A stretch of DNA of 64,000 bases from Kocuria sp. (GCF_030538595.1 NZ_JAUNTS010000008.1:87308-151307); one strand, 5' to 3'. Shown: positions 20,297 to 29,287, numbered from the stretch's first letter. Notes: generated by a model from the letters alone, not told the origin. A program made the numbers and translations.

Positions 20297-20330
20297 TAGC
20301 CGCGCCGTTACGGTAATAACCGTGCGGCTA
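20297..20330. terminator. Convergent terminator hairpin
   Basis: TAGCCGC/GCGGCTA outer stem and ACGGT-AATA-ACCGT inner stem separated by a one-sided bulge. It overlaps the last codons of the hydrolase gene and follows the ATP-grasp gene. Confidence 0.55.
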
Positions 20331-21504
20331 GGGTCACCGCGCGCGTCAAACTTGCGGTAGCTCCGCGGGGTGAGCCCCACCGGGGAGAGTCGCGGCTCAT
20401 GTCTGGGCTGTTCAACTCCCCCCGGTGGGCACGTTCCATGATGTGCACGGCGGCATCAGGATGTGCTTCCAAGATGCTGTGCCCCACCGGTAGATCAATC
20501 TCCGTAGCTGCGGGCAGAAGTTGAGTGATGCGGCGGGCCACCGGCGGCGGTGTGCGCAGGTCATACTCACCGCTGACCACCAACGTTGGCCAGGAAAAGT
20601 CCCGGTAGTGATCATTGAGGTCATAAGGCTCACCACTGAACTCCGGGTATTGTCCCGCCGAGCTTGCATAGACCAGCGCTGTGTCCAAGGGTGCACCGTC
20701 CGGCACAGGACCATAGTTGAGTTCGCGGAAAGCCAGTGTGGCCACCACGTCAAACTCATAGAGGAAACGCCACCCGTGACCGCTGGAGTTCTCACGCCCT
20801 GCATACGCGTTGAGTAAGCTCCAGGCAGTTTTACCCCGGCCCTTCAAATGGGCATCGGCCACGCTCAGTGCCAGGTCCGGCCCTCCGAGTTCAAATGCGG
20901 CACGGAGAACAACCACCGTTCGGGTGTCAGGAACAGACCCGGCGCAGATTTCCCGCACCTTGGCCGCCAAGGCGGGGGTTCCCGGTGTTTTCCCTTCCCA
21001 CAGCACCTCACGGAGATTGGCTCGCTCAAATATGGGATCCTGCCCAGAGGTTATGGGCGAGTCCAACACCATGGAGTGAACTCTCTGCGGATACTGCACG
21101 CCCAAGCCCCCGGCAAGATAACTGCCGTAGGAGCTTCCGTAAACAATGACCTGGTCAATGCCCTCAGCTGTCATCACTGCTTGCAGATCAGCCAATACGG
21201 CTCCCACCGTCATGGCAGATCCAGGCAATACCCCGCCACGTATATCCTTGCGGGAGAACCCGACACCGCGGTGTTCAACCATGAGCAGATCAAGTCCGCG
21301 CCGGGCGGCACGGCGTCGTAGTCCTCGGTAGGGCAGACCACTGGCCAAACCCGGTCCACCGGGGATCACCAGGATGGGAGTGTTTGACGGCGGCCCGGTC
21401 CGAAAGTAGGTGAGATCAAATTCCGGGGTGGCGGTCTCCGCTGGTCGCCGCAATCGTCGCAGTCCGGGAATCAGATGATCAGCCGGCTTGAGTGCAGATT
21501 TCAC
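20308..21504 (-). CDS. Alpha/beta hydrolase, prolyl aminopeptidase-like (S33)
   Basis: 398 residues. Oxyanion-hole motif VIPGGPGLASGLPYRGL (HGGPG-like), nucleophile elbow VIVYGSSYGSYLAGGL (Ser in GxSxG, about residue 123), acid in LVVSGEYDLRTPPPVAR and His in LPVGHSILEAHP, so the Ser-Asp-His triad is complete. This is the proline iminopeptidase/TAP-like arrangement of S33 peptidases. There is no obvious signal peptide, so it is probably cytoplasmic; true substrate uncertain. Confidence 0.85.
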   Translation of the reverse strand: MKSALKPADHLIPGLRRLRRPAETATPEFDLTYFRTGPPSNTPILVIPGGPGLASGLPYRGLRRRAARRGLDLLMVEHRGVGFSRKDIRGGVLPGSAMTVGAVLADLQAVMTAEGIDQVIVYGSSYGSYLAGGLGVQYPQRVHSMVLDSPITSGQDPIFERANLREVLWEGKTPGTPALAAKVREICAGSVPDTRTVVVLRAAFELGGPDLALSVADAHLKGRGKTAWSLLNAYAGRENSSGHGWRFLYEFDVVATLAFRELNYGPVPDGAPLDTALVYASSAGQYPEFSGEPYDLNDHYRDFSWPTLVVSGEYDLRTPPPVARRITQLLPAATEIDLPVGHSILEAHPDAAVHIMERAHRGELNSPDMSRDSPRWGSPRGATASLTRAVTLAARLLP

Positions 21505-21537
21505 AGTTCACATGCTCCTGAGCCCGCCCCGGCCCCG

Positions 21538-21672
21538 ACTGTGCAGTTCTGGGGCACCTGAGTGTTGTCCGTTCGTCGAGTGCGCATTTTTGTGGCCCCT
21601 GAAGCCGCACTGGTACCGAGTTCGCAATTGTGTGCCCCCTGAATCACTCAGAGGCCACACAATTGCGAACTC
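21538..21672 (-). terminator. Palindrome with two extra 3'-arm copies after dxr
   Basis: The full hairpin has 17-bp arms GAGTTCGCAATTGTGTG (21618-21634) and 21656-21672. In the direction of dxr transcription (minus strand) it is followed by two degenerate copies of the 3' arm, around 21604-21579 (TTCAGGGGCCACAAAAATGC) and 21562-21538 (CTCAGGTGCCCCAGAACTGC). Same family as 17325-17422. Confidence 0.78.
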
Positions 21673-21696
21673 GACGCCAACGTAGGGTCCGGTAGG

Positions 21697-23001
21697 TCAG
21701 CCGGCCAAAATCTCATCGGCCCGGGTCCGGGCCCAGCGTTCGGCCTCCAAGACAGTGGCCAAGGTGAGTTCACTGCTGGGTTCGTGCTCTTGCACCACCT
21801 GCGCCACGGTGTCCACGATGCCTGTGAAGCCGATCCGCCCCGCGTGAAAAGCCAACACAGCCTGCTCGTTGGCCGCGTTGAACACAGCCGGTGTGGTAGG
21901 GCTTTTGGCTGCGGCCTTCTTGATCAGTTCAACGGCTGGGAAGGCCACGGTATCCAGCGGCTCAAACTCCCAGGTGGCAGCAGTGGACCAGTCACACGGC
22001 GTGGCCGCACCCGGTACCCGGTGCGGCCATCCCAGCCCCAAAGCAATGGGCAAGCGCATGTCCGGTGGTGAAGCCTGGGCGAGTGTGGATCCGTCCGTGA
22101 ACTGCACCATGGAATGCACCACGGATTGCGGGTGCACCACCACATCAATGTGATCCAGCGGCACATCGAACAAGAGGTGGGCCTCCAGAACTTCCAGGGC
22201 TTTGTTGACCATGGAGGCGGAGTTGGTGGTCACCATCAGACCCATGTCCCACGTGGGATGGGCCAGGGCATCCTGGGGTGCGACGTCCTGCAATTGTTCG
22301 CGGGTGCGGCCCCTGAATGGGCCACCGGAGGCAGTCAGAATCAACCGGTCCACCTCTTGGTGGCTGCCGGAACGCAGAGCTTGCGCCAGCGCGGAATGCT
22401 CCGAATCCACCGGAATCAGCGGATCAGCGTGTGCGGAGGCGGCCACAGCCTCCTGAATGAGCGCTCCGCCTGCAATCAGGGATTCCTTGTTGGCCAGTGC
22501 CAGCAACTTATTCGCTGCCAGCGCCGCCAAGGTGGGGGCCAGCCCGATGGAGCCGGTGATCCCGTTGAGCACCAGATCGGCGTCCTCCGCCGTGGCAGCC
22601 TGGGTGGCGGCATCCGGTCCATGAACGACGACGGGGCGGTACTCACCTTCCGTACCCGGAGCATGCGGGGCACCTGCGGCGCGTGCTTCTACCTGAGCGG
22701 ACTCGATCAAAGCGGTGAGGCGAGCGGCGTCCTCTGTTCCCCCACTGGTGGCCACCAACTGCGCCCCTGTTTCCACGGCCTGCTGTGCCAGCAATTCCAG
22801 GTTGGAGCTACCGGCTGCCAGCGCTACCACCTGGAAAACGTCCTGCCCGGAGTCCTCGCGCGCCTTGCGGACCACATCAAGTGCCTGGGTCCCGATGGAC
22901 CCCGTTGAACCCAGGACGCTGATCCAGCGGGGGGCCACCGCCAGGAGTTCTGCCCATGGTGACCGCTGACTGCTGCTGGCTGTTGGTGCGCTCTGACTCA
23001 T
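21697..23001 (-). CDS. dxr: 1-deoxy-D-xylulose 5-phosphate reductoisomerase (MEP pathway)
   Basis: It converts DXP to MEP with NADPH. The start ATG 23001 ([11 protein letters not shown]) is chosen because residues upstream in the open frame come from a repeat region and do not match the family. 434 residues: NADPH-binding [16 protein letters not shown] (~30), ALANKESLI, catalytic/metal region [12 protein letters not shown] and [10 protein letters not shown], then PTWDMG, and a C-terminal four-helix domain. In most actinobacteria it is next to rseP; here they are ~11 kb apart. Confidence 0.96.
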   Translation of the reverse strand: MSQSAPTASSSQRSPWAELLAVAPRWISVLGSTGSIGTQALDVVRKAREDSGQDVFQVVALAAGSSNLELLAQQAVETGAQLVATSGGTEDAARLTALIESAQVEARAAGAPHAPGTEGEYRPVVVHGPDAATQAATAEDADLVLNGITGSIGLAPTLAALAANKLLALANKESLIAGGALIQEAVAASAHADPLIPVDSEHSALAQALRSGSHQEVDRLILTASGGPFRGRTREQLQDVAPQDALAHPTWDMGLMVTTNSASMVNKALEVLEAHLLFDVPLDHIDVVVHPQSVVHSMVQFTDGSTLAQASPPDMRLPIALGLGWPHRVPGAATPCDWSTAATWEFEPLDTVAFPAVELIKKAAAKSPTTPAVFNAANEQAVLAFHAGRIGFTGIVDTVAQVVQEHEPSSELTLATVLEAERWARTRADEILAG

Positions 23002-23032
23002 GGTCCCAGTATGGGCCAGAGGGCTCGGGACA

Positions 23033-23247
23033 CGACAACGCCCGGCTCTCCTGAGAAACGGACCCCGAGCAGAGCAGCCCGGGCAAGACCGGGACTCGCC
23101 ACAAAACGACAACGCCCGGCCCTCCTGAAACGGGCCCCAACGAGCCCGTCCGCGGAAGACCGGGTCTCACCGCAAAACGACGACGCCCGGCCCTCCCGAA
23201 GCGGACGTCAAGCGAAGCAGTCCGAGGGAGGGCCGGGCGTCGTCGTT
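23033..23247 (-). terminator. GC-rich ~70-bp tandem repeats ending in a 22-bp-stem hairpin
   Basis: The full hairpin has perfect 22-bp arms (23176-23197 and 23226-23247; AACGACGACGCCCGGCCC at one end). In the direction of transcription from the GlsB-type gene it is followed by two more copies of the 3' arm, near 23107-23129 and 23033-23055, each with a linker containing AAGACCGGG and ACTCGCC/TCTCACC. The period is ~70-74 bp. The loop (GCGGAC-TCAAGCGAAGCAGTCC type) is almost the same as at 10853-10880. Confidence 0.82.
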
Positions 23248-23267
23248 GCAGCGCCTACAGCCGAAAG

Positions 23268-23540
23268 TCAGCGACCGGCGCCGCGGCGACCGGTGAGGAG
23301 GCCCCAGACGAAGAGCACGACGAGGGCACCGACGGTGGCGATAACCAGGGACATGATGATGCCGCTTTCGCCGATGGTCTGTCCTGTGACTGCGGAGAAC
23401 AAGAAGCCGCCGACGACGGCACCGACGATACCCAGCAGCATGGTGACGATGATGCCACCGCCCTGGTTACCCGGCATGATGAGCTTTGCCAGTGCGCCGG
23501 CGATCAAGCCCAGGATGATCCAACCAATGATGGCGAGCAT
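23268..23540 (-). CDS. GlsB/YeaQ/YmgE family membrane protein
   Basis: 90 residues with three glycine-rich membrane helices: MLAIIGWIILGLIAGALAK then LIMPGNQGGGIIVT (conserved between helix 1 and 2), GIVGAVVGGFLF, and IATVGALVVLFVWGL. This is the transglycosylase-associated/GlsB small membrane family, often stress-induced; molecular role unknown. A GAAAGAGAG stretch precedes the ATG. It stands alone, with strong hairpins on both sides. Confidence 0.92.
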   Translation of the reverse strand: MLAIIGWIILGLIAGALAKLIMPGNQGGGIIVTMLLGIVGAVVGGFLFSAVTGQTIGESGIIMSLVIATVGALVVLFVWGLLTGRRGAGR

Positions 23541-23714
23541 GAGAGTCTCTCTTTCCGTTGGTGACCCCGCTGGTGCGGGGCTGAGGGGGACGGTCCAACA
23601 GCCTGCTGATGGCTGCCGGTTACCAGCAGATTACAAGACCACTGACAGATTTGCGCGCATACACATGAGAGGTATCTCATGATTGCCACCACATTGTTAC
23701 CAACGAGTCATGGA

Positions 23715-23758
23715 AAGGCCCCCGTGGTGCCGGTGTGATCCGGCGCCACGGGGGCCTT
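23715..23758. terminator. 19-bp stem terminator between GlsB gene and actP
   Basis: AAGGCCCCCGTGGTGCCGG (23715-23733), loop TGTGAT, then the complementary arm to 23758 with a single mismatch. It can serve the actP transcript on the minus strand. Confidence 0.75.
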
Positions 23759-23769
23759 GATTTCTGAGC

Positions 23770-23882
23770 CCAAGGCTCAGAGTGTGAGGCTTCGCTCAAC
23801 ACTGAGCGCAGGCTTCACTCAGTGCTGGTACAGAATCTGCGATCAGTGCTGGTGTGGGAGCTTCGCTCAGTGCTGGACGGGA
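23770..23882 (-). repeat. Degenerate ~23-bp tandem repeat at the 3' end of actP
   Basis: On the minus strand, the last codons and stop of actP (CCAGCACTGA followed by GCGAAGCT) are repeated downstream about every 23 nt: CCAGCACTGATCGCAG, CCAGCACTGAGTGAAG, then a weaker CTCAGTGTTGAGCGAAG. At least four units. The first includes the real stop codon. Confidence 0.7.
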
Positions 23883-25504
23883 GCCTCCGCACCCACACCG
23901 GTCATGGAGCGAACCTCCATTTCGGCCTGCTTCTCCACGCTCTCCTTGTAGGGATCGGTCTTGGAGCCGATGTAGCCCAGCAAGAACGACGCCGGGATGG
24001 AGACCAAGCCCGGGTTGGACAGCGGGAACCAGGAGAAGTCCACGCCCTGGATCATGGAGGTCTCCGCCCCGGACATGACCGGGGAGAAGATGATCAGACC
24101 GATGGAGATGATCAAACCGCCATACATGGACCACACCGCACCGCGCGTGGTGAAACCGCGCCAGTACAGCGAGTACAGGATGGTGGGCAGGTTGGCCGAT
24201 GCTGCGACGGCGAAGGCCAGCGCCACCAGGAATGCCACGTTCTGCCCCTGGGCGCCAATACCTCCCAGGATGGAGACCACACCGATCACCACCACGGTGA
24301 GTTTGGCAACTCGCAGCTCTTCCTTGGCGCTGGAGTTACCCTTCTTGATCACGTTCGAGTAGATGTCGTGAGCAAAGGAAGCTGAAGCGGTGATCGCCAA
24401 ACCGGCCACCACAGCCAGGATGGTGGCGAAAGCCACGGCCGCGATGATGCCCAGCAGCACAGAGCCACCCAGCTCAAAGGCCAGCAGCGGCGCTGCGGAG
24501 TTCACGCCACCGGGCGCTGCCAGGATGCGTTCGCTGCCGATCAGGGCGGCGGCAGCAAAGCCCAGCACCAGGGTGAACAGGTAGAACAGGCCGATCAGGG
24601 AGATGGCCCAGACCACGGACTTACGGGCTTCCTTGGCGGTGGGCACGGTGTAGAAGCGCATGAGAACGTGAGGCAGACCTGCTGCGCCAAAGACCATGGC
24701 CATACCCAGGGACACGAAGTCCAGCTTGGTCCATTCGTTCAAGCCGTAGCGCAGGCCCGGCTCCAGCAGCTTCTGGCCGTCCATGTCAGCACCGGACTGG
24801 TTCACCACATTGACTGCTTCTCCCAACATGGAGGAGAAGTTGAAGCCGAACATGGCCAGCGCCCAGATGGTCATGGCACCCACGCCAGTCATCAGCAGCA
24901 CGGCTTTGATGATCTGCACCCAGGTGGTGCCCTTCATGCCACCGATCAGCACGTACATGATCATGAGCGCACCCACCACAATGATGACCAGCGACTGGCC
25001 CCAGCTGGAGGAGATGCCCATGAGCAGGGAGACCAGTGCACCGGCACCGGCCATCTGTGCCAACAGGTAGAAGAAGGTCACGCACAGCGTGGAGGTGGCC
25101 GCAGCAATGCGGACGGGGCGCTGACGCAGACGGAAGGACAGCACGTCAGCCATGGTGAACTTGCCGGTGTTACGCAGCGGCTCGGCAATGAGCAGCAGTG
25201 CAACCAGCCAGGCCACCAGGAAGCCGATGGAGTACAAGAAGCCGTCGTAACCCTGGAGGGCGATGGCACCCACAATGCCCAGGAAGGATGCTGCCGACAG
25301 GTAGTCACCTGCGATGGCCAGACCGTTCTGGGTGCCGGAGAAGGAACGTCCACCGGCGTAGTAGTCAGCTGCCGTGGAGGTGTGCTTTGAAGCTCGCAGC
25401 ACGACCACCATGGTCACGGCAACGAATGCACCAAAGATCAGCATGTTCAGCCACGGGGCGCCAACGGTTTCCGTGGCTGTTTCGGCGGGAAGCATTACGT
25501 TCAT
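23867..25504 (-). CDS. actP: Cation/acetate symporter ActP (SSS family)
   Basis: Sodium-coupled uptake of acetate and similar small monocarboxylates. 545 residues with about 13 membrane helices; sodium/solute symporter signatures include YYAGGRSFSGTQNGLAIAGD, YLSAASFLGIVG, GGMKGTTWVQIIKAVLL, FGAAGLPHVLMRFYTVP and ITASASFAHDIYSNVI. It follows a DUF485 gene by 3 nt, the usual yjcH-actP pair. Together with PFL (acetyl-CoA/acetate metabolism) it suggests acetate turnover. The 3' end carries an odd tandem repeat. Confidence 0.95.
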   Translation of the reverse strand: MNVMLPAETATETVGAPWLNMLIFGAFVAVTMVVVLRASKHTSTAADYYAGGRSFSGTQNGLAIAGDYLSAASFLGIVGAIALQGYDGFLYSIGFLVAWLVALLLIAEPLRNTGKFTMADVLSFRLRQRPVRIAAATSTLCVTFFYLLAQMAGAGALVSLLMGISSSWGQSLVIIVVGALMIMYVLIGGMKGTTWVQIIKAVLLMTGVGAMTIWALAMFGFNFSSMLGEAVNVVNQSGADMDGQKLLEPGLRYGLNEWTKLDFVSLGMAMVFGAAGLPHVLMRFYTVPTAKEARKSVVWAISLIGLFYLFTLVLGFAAAALIGSERILAAPGGVNSAAPLLAFELGGSVLLGIIAAVAFATILAVVAGLAITASASFAHDIYSNVIKKGNSSAKEELRVAKLTVVVIGVVSILGGIGAQGQNVAFLVALAFAVAASANLPTILYSLYWRGFTTRGAVWSMYGGLIISIGLIIFSPVMSGAETSMIQGVDFSWFPLSNPGLVSIPASFLLGYIGSKTDPYKESVEKQAEMEVRSMTGVGAEAPVQH

Positions 25505-25507
25505 GAA

Positions 25508-25897
25508 TCAAGCCCCCTTGCTTGAATGAGCGCCGGTGGAGCCACCGTGGGTTGCGGCGTAGTTGCCGGCTTCCAAGGCTTCACGCAGTTGCTCGGCCTG
25601 GGGATCCAGGCTCTTGTTGGCAAAGACCACGTACAGGCCAGTGATGGCAAACGTGGTCACAAATTGCAGCAGGCCAAGGATGATGCCCAGGTTCACGTTG
25701 CCGATCACCTGAGTGGACATGAAGTCCGTGGCGTAGATGGAGAGAACCACGTACAGCAGGAACCAGACCAGGAAGAAAATGGTCATGGGAACCACGAATT
25801 TGCGGTGCGTGGATCGGAGAGATTGGAACTCCGGGGAGCGCTGGGCTGCCTGGAAGTCCTGGGCCGTTGGTTCGGCCACTGAGGGTTGCTCTGACAC
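25508..25897 (-). CDS. DUF485 membrane protein, ActP partner
   Basis: 129 residues. The DUF485 core is SPEFQSLRSTHRKFVVPMT, then two membrane helices (IFFLVWFLLYVVLSIY; LGLLQFVTTFAITGLYVVFA). GTG start at 25897 with AGAGG 7 nt upstream. It is the partner always found upstream of actP (YjcH); its exact role is unknown. C-terminal tail is polar and Gly/Ser-rich. Confidence 0.9.
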   Translation of the reverse strand: MSEQPSVAEPTAQDFQAAQRSPEFQSLRSTHRKFVVPMTIFFLVWFLLYVVLSIYATDFMSTQVIGNVNLGIILGLLQFVTTFAITGLYVVFANKSLDPQAEQLREALEAGNYAATHGGSTGAHSSKGA

Positions 25898-26017
25898 GGG
25901 AGACCTCTCGTAACGAGCTTAACGTGACAGGTGTCACAGTGTGGACTCGCTCACATTAACCGCATGTTCGCCGTCCACCAACCACCGTTCATCTGATTTC
26001 AGCACCGTGTTGCGCAA

Positions 26018-26060
26018 AAAACGGCGTTCACACTTGTCTGACAAGTGTGAACGCCGTTTT
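26018..26060. terminator. 20-bp perfect-stem terminator, usable in both directions
   Basis: Arms AAAACGGCGTTCACACTTGT (26018-26037) and its exact complement (26041-26060), loop CTG. Being A-rich at one end and T-rich at the other, it makes an intrinsic terminator for the DivIVA-domain gene on the minus strand. Confidence 0.88.
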
Positions 26061-26082
26061 AGACAGGTGCAAAAATTTTGTC

Positions 26083-26685
26083 TCAGCGCAGGGCCAGAAG
26101 CAGCTCCACCAGCTTGTCCAAAAAGGCGTCCACCTGCTGTTCCTCATAGGCCGACTCCCCCGATGCCGGGCCGAACACCGCCGTACGAACCCGATCAGGA
26201 TGGATTGCATCCGCCGTGCTCAATTCCTCCACGATGGCGTGGCAGAGGGCATCCACATCAACCACTGCGTAGCCGCGTGTGGTGACGCCGGAGGGGCGAC
26301 GGAAGCGCTGGCCGTCCGGGCGTTCCAATCGACCAAAAATGAGGTCCGACAGTGCCCCCACCTGCTCTTCCCAGGACTCCCGTCCGTGAGCTGTGATGTA
26401 GGCGTGGTTTTCCCGTTTGGCCAGGGTGTTTTCCACCGTGTCCAGGGCGGCATCAACCTCCGCTGGTTCATAGCCTCCGCGAGCTCGCCCAAAGATCACC
26501 TGGCGCAGTTCGCTGCTGGTCAGTTCCTCCCCAGATTCCGCGCGACTCAGGAACTCGTCCACGTCCTGGGGGTCATACCCCCACCGGCGGCCTTCCACCC
26601 GGGAAAACCGCTCGCCGGGGGCGGCAACGACGTCGTCGTCCTGAGTGGAAGTGACTGTGGGTGCGTTGTGGGGGCTTTCGGTCAT
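26083..26685 (-). CDS. DivIVA domain-containing protein
   Basis: 200 residues from ATG 26685 (MTESPHNAPT; AGGAG 8 nt upstream). It contains several short repeats of the DivIVA N-terminal-like motif: FSRVEGRRWGYDPQDVDEFL, VIFGRARGGYEPAEVDAALD, FRRPSGVTTRGYAVVDVDAL, VFGPASGESAYEEQQVDAFL. This is the 'DivIVA domain repeat' pattern (F...GY....VD.fl), which targets curved membrane in full DivIVA proteins. No long coiled coil, so probably not the polar-growth DivIVA/Wag31 itself. It is encoded 88 nt after cdsA. Confidence 0.82.
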   Translation of the reverse strand: MTESPHNAPTVTSTQDDDVVAAPGERFSRVEGRRWGYDPQDVDEFLSRAESGEELTSSELRQVIFGRARGGYEPAEVDAALDTVENTLAKRENHAYITAHGRESWEEQVGALSDLIFGRLERPDGQRFRRPSGVTTRGYAVVDVDALCHAIVEELSTADAIHPDRVRTAVFGPASGESAYEEQQVDAFLDKLVELLLALR

Positions 26686-26773
26686 GGCACGTGCTCCTGG
26701 CTGATGACGGAATCTGGTGAGGGGACGGGAGCTGTCAGGTGGAAAACGACTGGATGGAGAAGTGCGGCGCGGA

Positions 26774-27640
26774 TCAGCCTTGCAGGACGCGCAGCAATTC
26801 AAAGACCACGTAACCCACGGGGGCCACAAACACAATGGAATCAATGCGGTCCATGACGCCCCCGTGGCCCGGGAGCAAGGTGCCCATGTCTTTGACGCCG
26901 ATTTCGCGTTTGACCATGGACTCGGCAAAGTCCCCCAGCGCGGCCACCCAGACCAGGAAGAACGCCAGAATGGGTCCGTGCCACCACGGATCACCCAGCA
27001 TCAGGGGAATCAGCACGGAGGCCAGGACCATGGAACCGAGCATGGACCCCGCAAAACCCTCCCAGGTCTTTTTGGGACTGATCCGCGGTGCCATGGGGTG
27101 CTTGCCGAACAACACCCCGGCAAAATAGCCAAAGGTGTCATTGCCAACCGCCATGAGAATCACGATCAGCACCTTGGCCGCACCCTGCTCCGTTTGGAAC
27201 AGCAGCACCAGCAGAGACAGACACAACGCCACCCACGTCAGGGCAAACAGTGAGCCCATCACGGAGAGCATCATGCCCTGTTTGGGTCCGAACACCCGCA
27301 CGGAAATGACCACCAGGGAAGCCACCACCGTGGCAATGATCAAAGCCTGTGCGCCACCAAAAAAAGCGGCCATGGGCATGACCAACGCGCTGGCGACTGC
27401 GGGGATCACCGGAATCTGGATACCTGCATGCGCCAGGGCACGGCAGACTTCGTACACTCCCAACGCAGCCGCCGCTCCCGCCAGCAGGGCAACCACCGGC
27501 GGATAAACGAACAGACCAATTCCCAAAGCCCCCAAAAGCACAACGGCCACGCCGATGGCCGCCGGCAGGTCACGTCCGGCGCGGGATTGTTTGGGGGCGG
27601 TGGGCGGTTGAGCCTCAGTGGTGTTCGCGGCGGTTGACAT
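26774..27640 (-). CDS. cdsA: Phosphatidate cytidylyltransferase
   Basis: It makes CDP-diacylglycerol from phosphatidate and CTP, the branch point of phospholipid synthesis. 288 residues with about eight membrane helices. The CdsA signature is near the C-terminus (VKREIGVKDMGTLLPGHGGVMDRIDS), preceded by the conserved SPKKTWEGFAGS. It starts in a TGATG overlap with frr, the usual frr-cdsA order. Confidence 0.95.
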   Translation of the reverse strand: MSTAANTTEAQPPTAPKQSRAGRDLPAAIGVAVVLLGALGIGLFVYPPVVALLAGAAAALGVYEVCRALAHAGIQIPVIPAVASALVMPMAAFFGGAQALIIATVVASLVVISVRVFGPKQGMMLSVMGSLFALTWVALCLSLLVLLFQTEQGAAKVLIVILMAVGNDTFGYFAGVLFGKHPMAPRISPKKTWEGFAGSMLGSMVLASVLIPLMLGDPWWHGPILAFFLVWVAALGDFAESMVKREIGVKDMGTLLPGHGGVMDRIDSIVFVAPVGYVVFELLRVLQG

Positions 27641-28197
27641 CAGACTTGAAGCAGCTCAGCTTCCTTGTTCTTGAGCAAGGCATCAATCTGCTCCACGTGC
27701 TTTTTGGTCTCTGCATCCAGATCCTTCTCAGCGCGTTTGCCTTCGTCCTCCCCGATCTCCCCGTCCTTGACCAGTTTCTCAATGGAGTCCTTGGCCTGGC
27801 GGCGCACATTGCGCACGGAGATTCGGGCGTCCTCCGCCTTGGTGTGCACAATCTTGACGTATTCCTTGCGGCGCTCTTCCGTGAGTTCCGGCATGACCAC
27901 TCGGATCACATTGCCGTCATTGGCCGGATTGGCACCGATGTCCGAATCACGCAGCGCCTTTTCAATATCACCCAAGGCGGCGCGATCGTAGGGGGTGATC
28001 AGCAAGGTCCGGGCTTCCGGGCTCTGGAAGGAGGCCAGCTGCTGCAACGGAGTGGGGGCGCCGTAATACTCCACCAGCACGTTGGAGAAAAGGGACGGGT
28101 TGGCCCGGCCGGTGCGCACCGCAGCAAACTCCTCGGAGGCATTGTCCACAGCCTTGCCCATGCGGGTCACAACGTCGGACTGGATATCGGAAATCAC
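27640..28197 (-). CDS. frr: Ribosome recycling factor
   Basis: RRF splits post-termination ribosomes with EF-G. 185 residues, normal length; MGKAVDNASEEFAAVRTGRA, YGAPTPLQQLASF, SDIGANPANDGNVIRVVMPE and RNVRRQAKDSIEKL are family hallmarks. Shares one nucleotide with cdsA (TGATG), and follows pyrH by 157 nt. Confidence 0.97.
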   Translation of the reverse strand: MISDIQSDVVTRMGKAVDNASEEFAAVRTGRANPSLFSNVLVEYYGAPTPLQQLASFQSPEARTLLITPYDRAALGDIEKALRDSDIGANPANDGNVIRVVMPELTEERRKEYVKIVHTKAEDARISVRNVRRQAKDSIEKLVKDGEIGEDEGKRAEKDLDAETKKHVEQIDALLKNKEAELLQV

Positions 28198-28354
28198 GGT
28201 CTTCTCCTTCGGATGACACCGGGCCCAATGCTCGGTGTCGATTGGTGACGATCATGCGGCACATCCTGGTGCTACCGGTGCTGACAGGCTCCCGGCACAC
28301 CACAGCCGCGGACACTGGCAGGTAGTCTACCGGCGTCCGCGGCCGTGATGGCGC

Positions 28355-29128
28355 TCAGACGGTGATGAGCGTACCCAGATCCTCCCCCAGCACCGCGCGG
28401 GTGACATTGCCCGGTTCCTGCATCCCGAACACCCGCATGGTCACGTTGTTGTCCCGGCACAGGGAAAACGCCGTTTGATCCATGACGCGAATGTTCTGCG
28501 TCAGGGCGTCGTCGTAGGTCAGGAAATCCAGCTTCTTGGCCTCCGGGTTGCTGCGGGGGTCATCCGTGTACACCCCGTCCACGCCATTTTTGCCCACCAA
28601 AACTTCATCGGCATTGACCTCCAGGGCGCGCTGCGCCGCCACGGTGTCCGTGGAGAAATACGGGAGCCCCGCACCCGCGCCGAAAATTACCACGCGGTCT
28701 TTTTCCATGTGCCGGATGGCACGACGCGGAATGTAGGCCTCAGCAACCTGCTCCATGGAGATGGCCGACTGCACGCGGGTGTCCACACCGCACTGCTCCA
28801 AGAAATCCTGGAGAGCCAAGCAGTTCATGACCGTACCCAGCATGCCCATGTAGTCGGCACGGGAACGGTCCATGCCCGCGGTGGAGAGCTCTGCCCCGCG
28901 GAAGAAGTTGCCACCGCCCACCACGATCGAGGTTTCCACGGTGCCAACGGTCGCTGCGATCTGCTCGGCAATGTCGCGGACCACGGTGGTGTCCAGCCCC
29001 ACCTTGCCCCCTCCGAAAACCTCACCGGAGAGCTTGAGGAGGATGCGTCGTCGCCCATTGGGGTGGCCGGCATCCCGGCTGGCCCGGACGGCGTCGTCTT
29101 TGATTTCTGACGGGCTGGTGGTCGGCAT
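28355..29128 (-). CDS. pyrH: UMP kinase
   Basis: It phosphorylates UMP to UDP. Start ATG 29128 ([12 protein letters not shown]) has GGGAG 5 nt upstream; the frame extends to 29257 without family similarity. 257 residues: [14 protein letters not shown] (phosphate loop), [29 protein letters not shown] and [35 protein letters not shown]. Standard bacterial hexameric UMPK with a short N-terminal extension common in actinobacteria. Confidence 0.96.
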   Translation of the reverse strand: MPTTSPSEIKDDAVRASRDAGHPNGRRRILLKLSGEVFGGGKVGLDTTVVRDIAEQIAATVGTVETSIVVGGGNFFRGAELSTAGMDRSRADYMGMLGTVMNCLALQDFLEQCGVDTRVQSAISMEQVAEAYIPRRAIRHMEKDRVVIFGAGAGLPYFSTDTVAAQRALEVNADEVLVGKNGVDGVYTDDPRSNPEAKKLDFLTYDDALTQNIRVMDQTAFSLCRDNNVTMRVFGMQEPGNVTRAVLGEDLGTLITV

Positions 29129-29287
29129 GAGTGCTCCCAACGTGGACCTACAGTGGATGACCTGCGAACCGGCCCCGCAATCTCCGGGGCGCACGCACGC
29201 AGGTGGGCAAACTGGATTCAGCATAGCGGCCCGGCAGTCCATGGCGAGCTTCCGCACCTGCTGAGGCGATACCGCAGATCAGACGAC

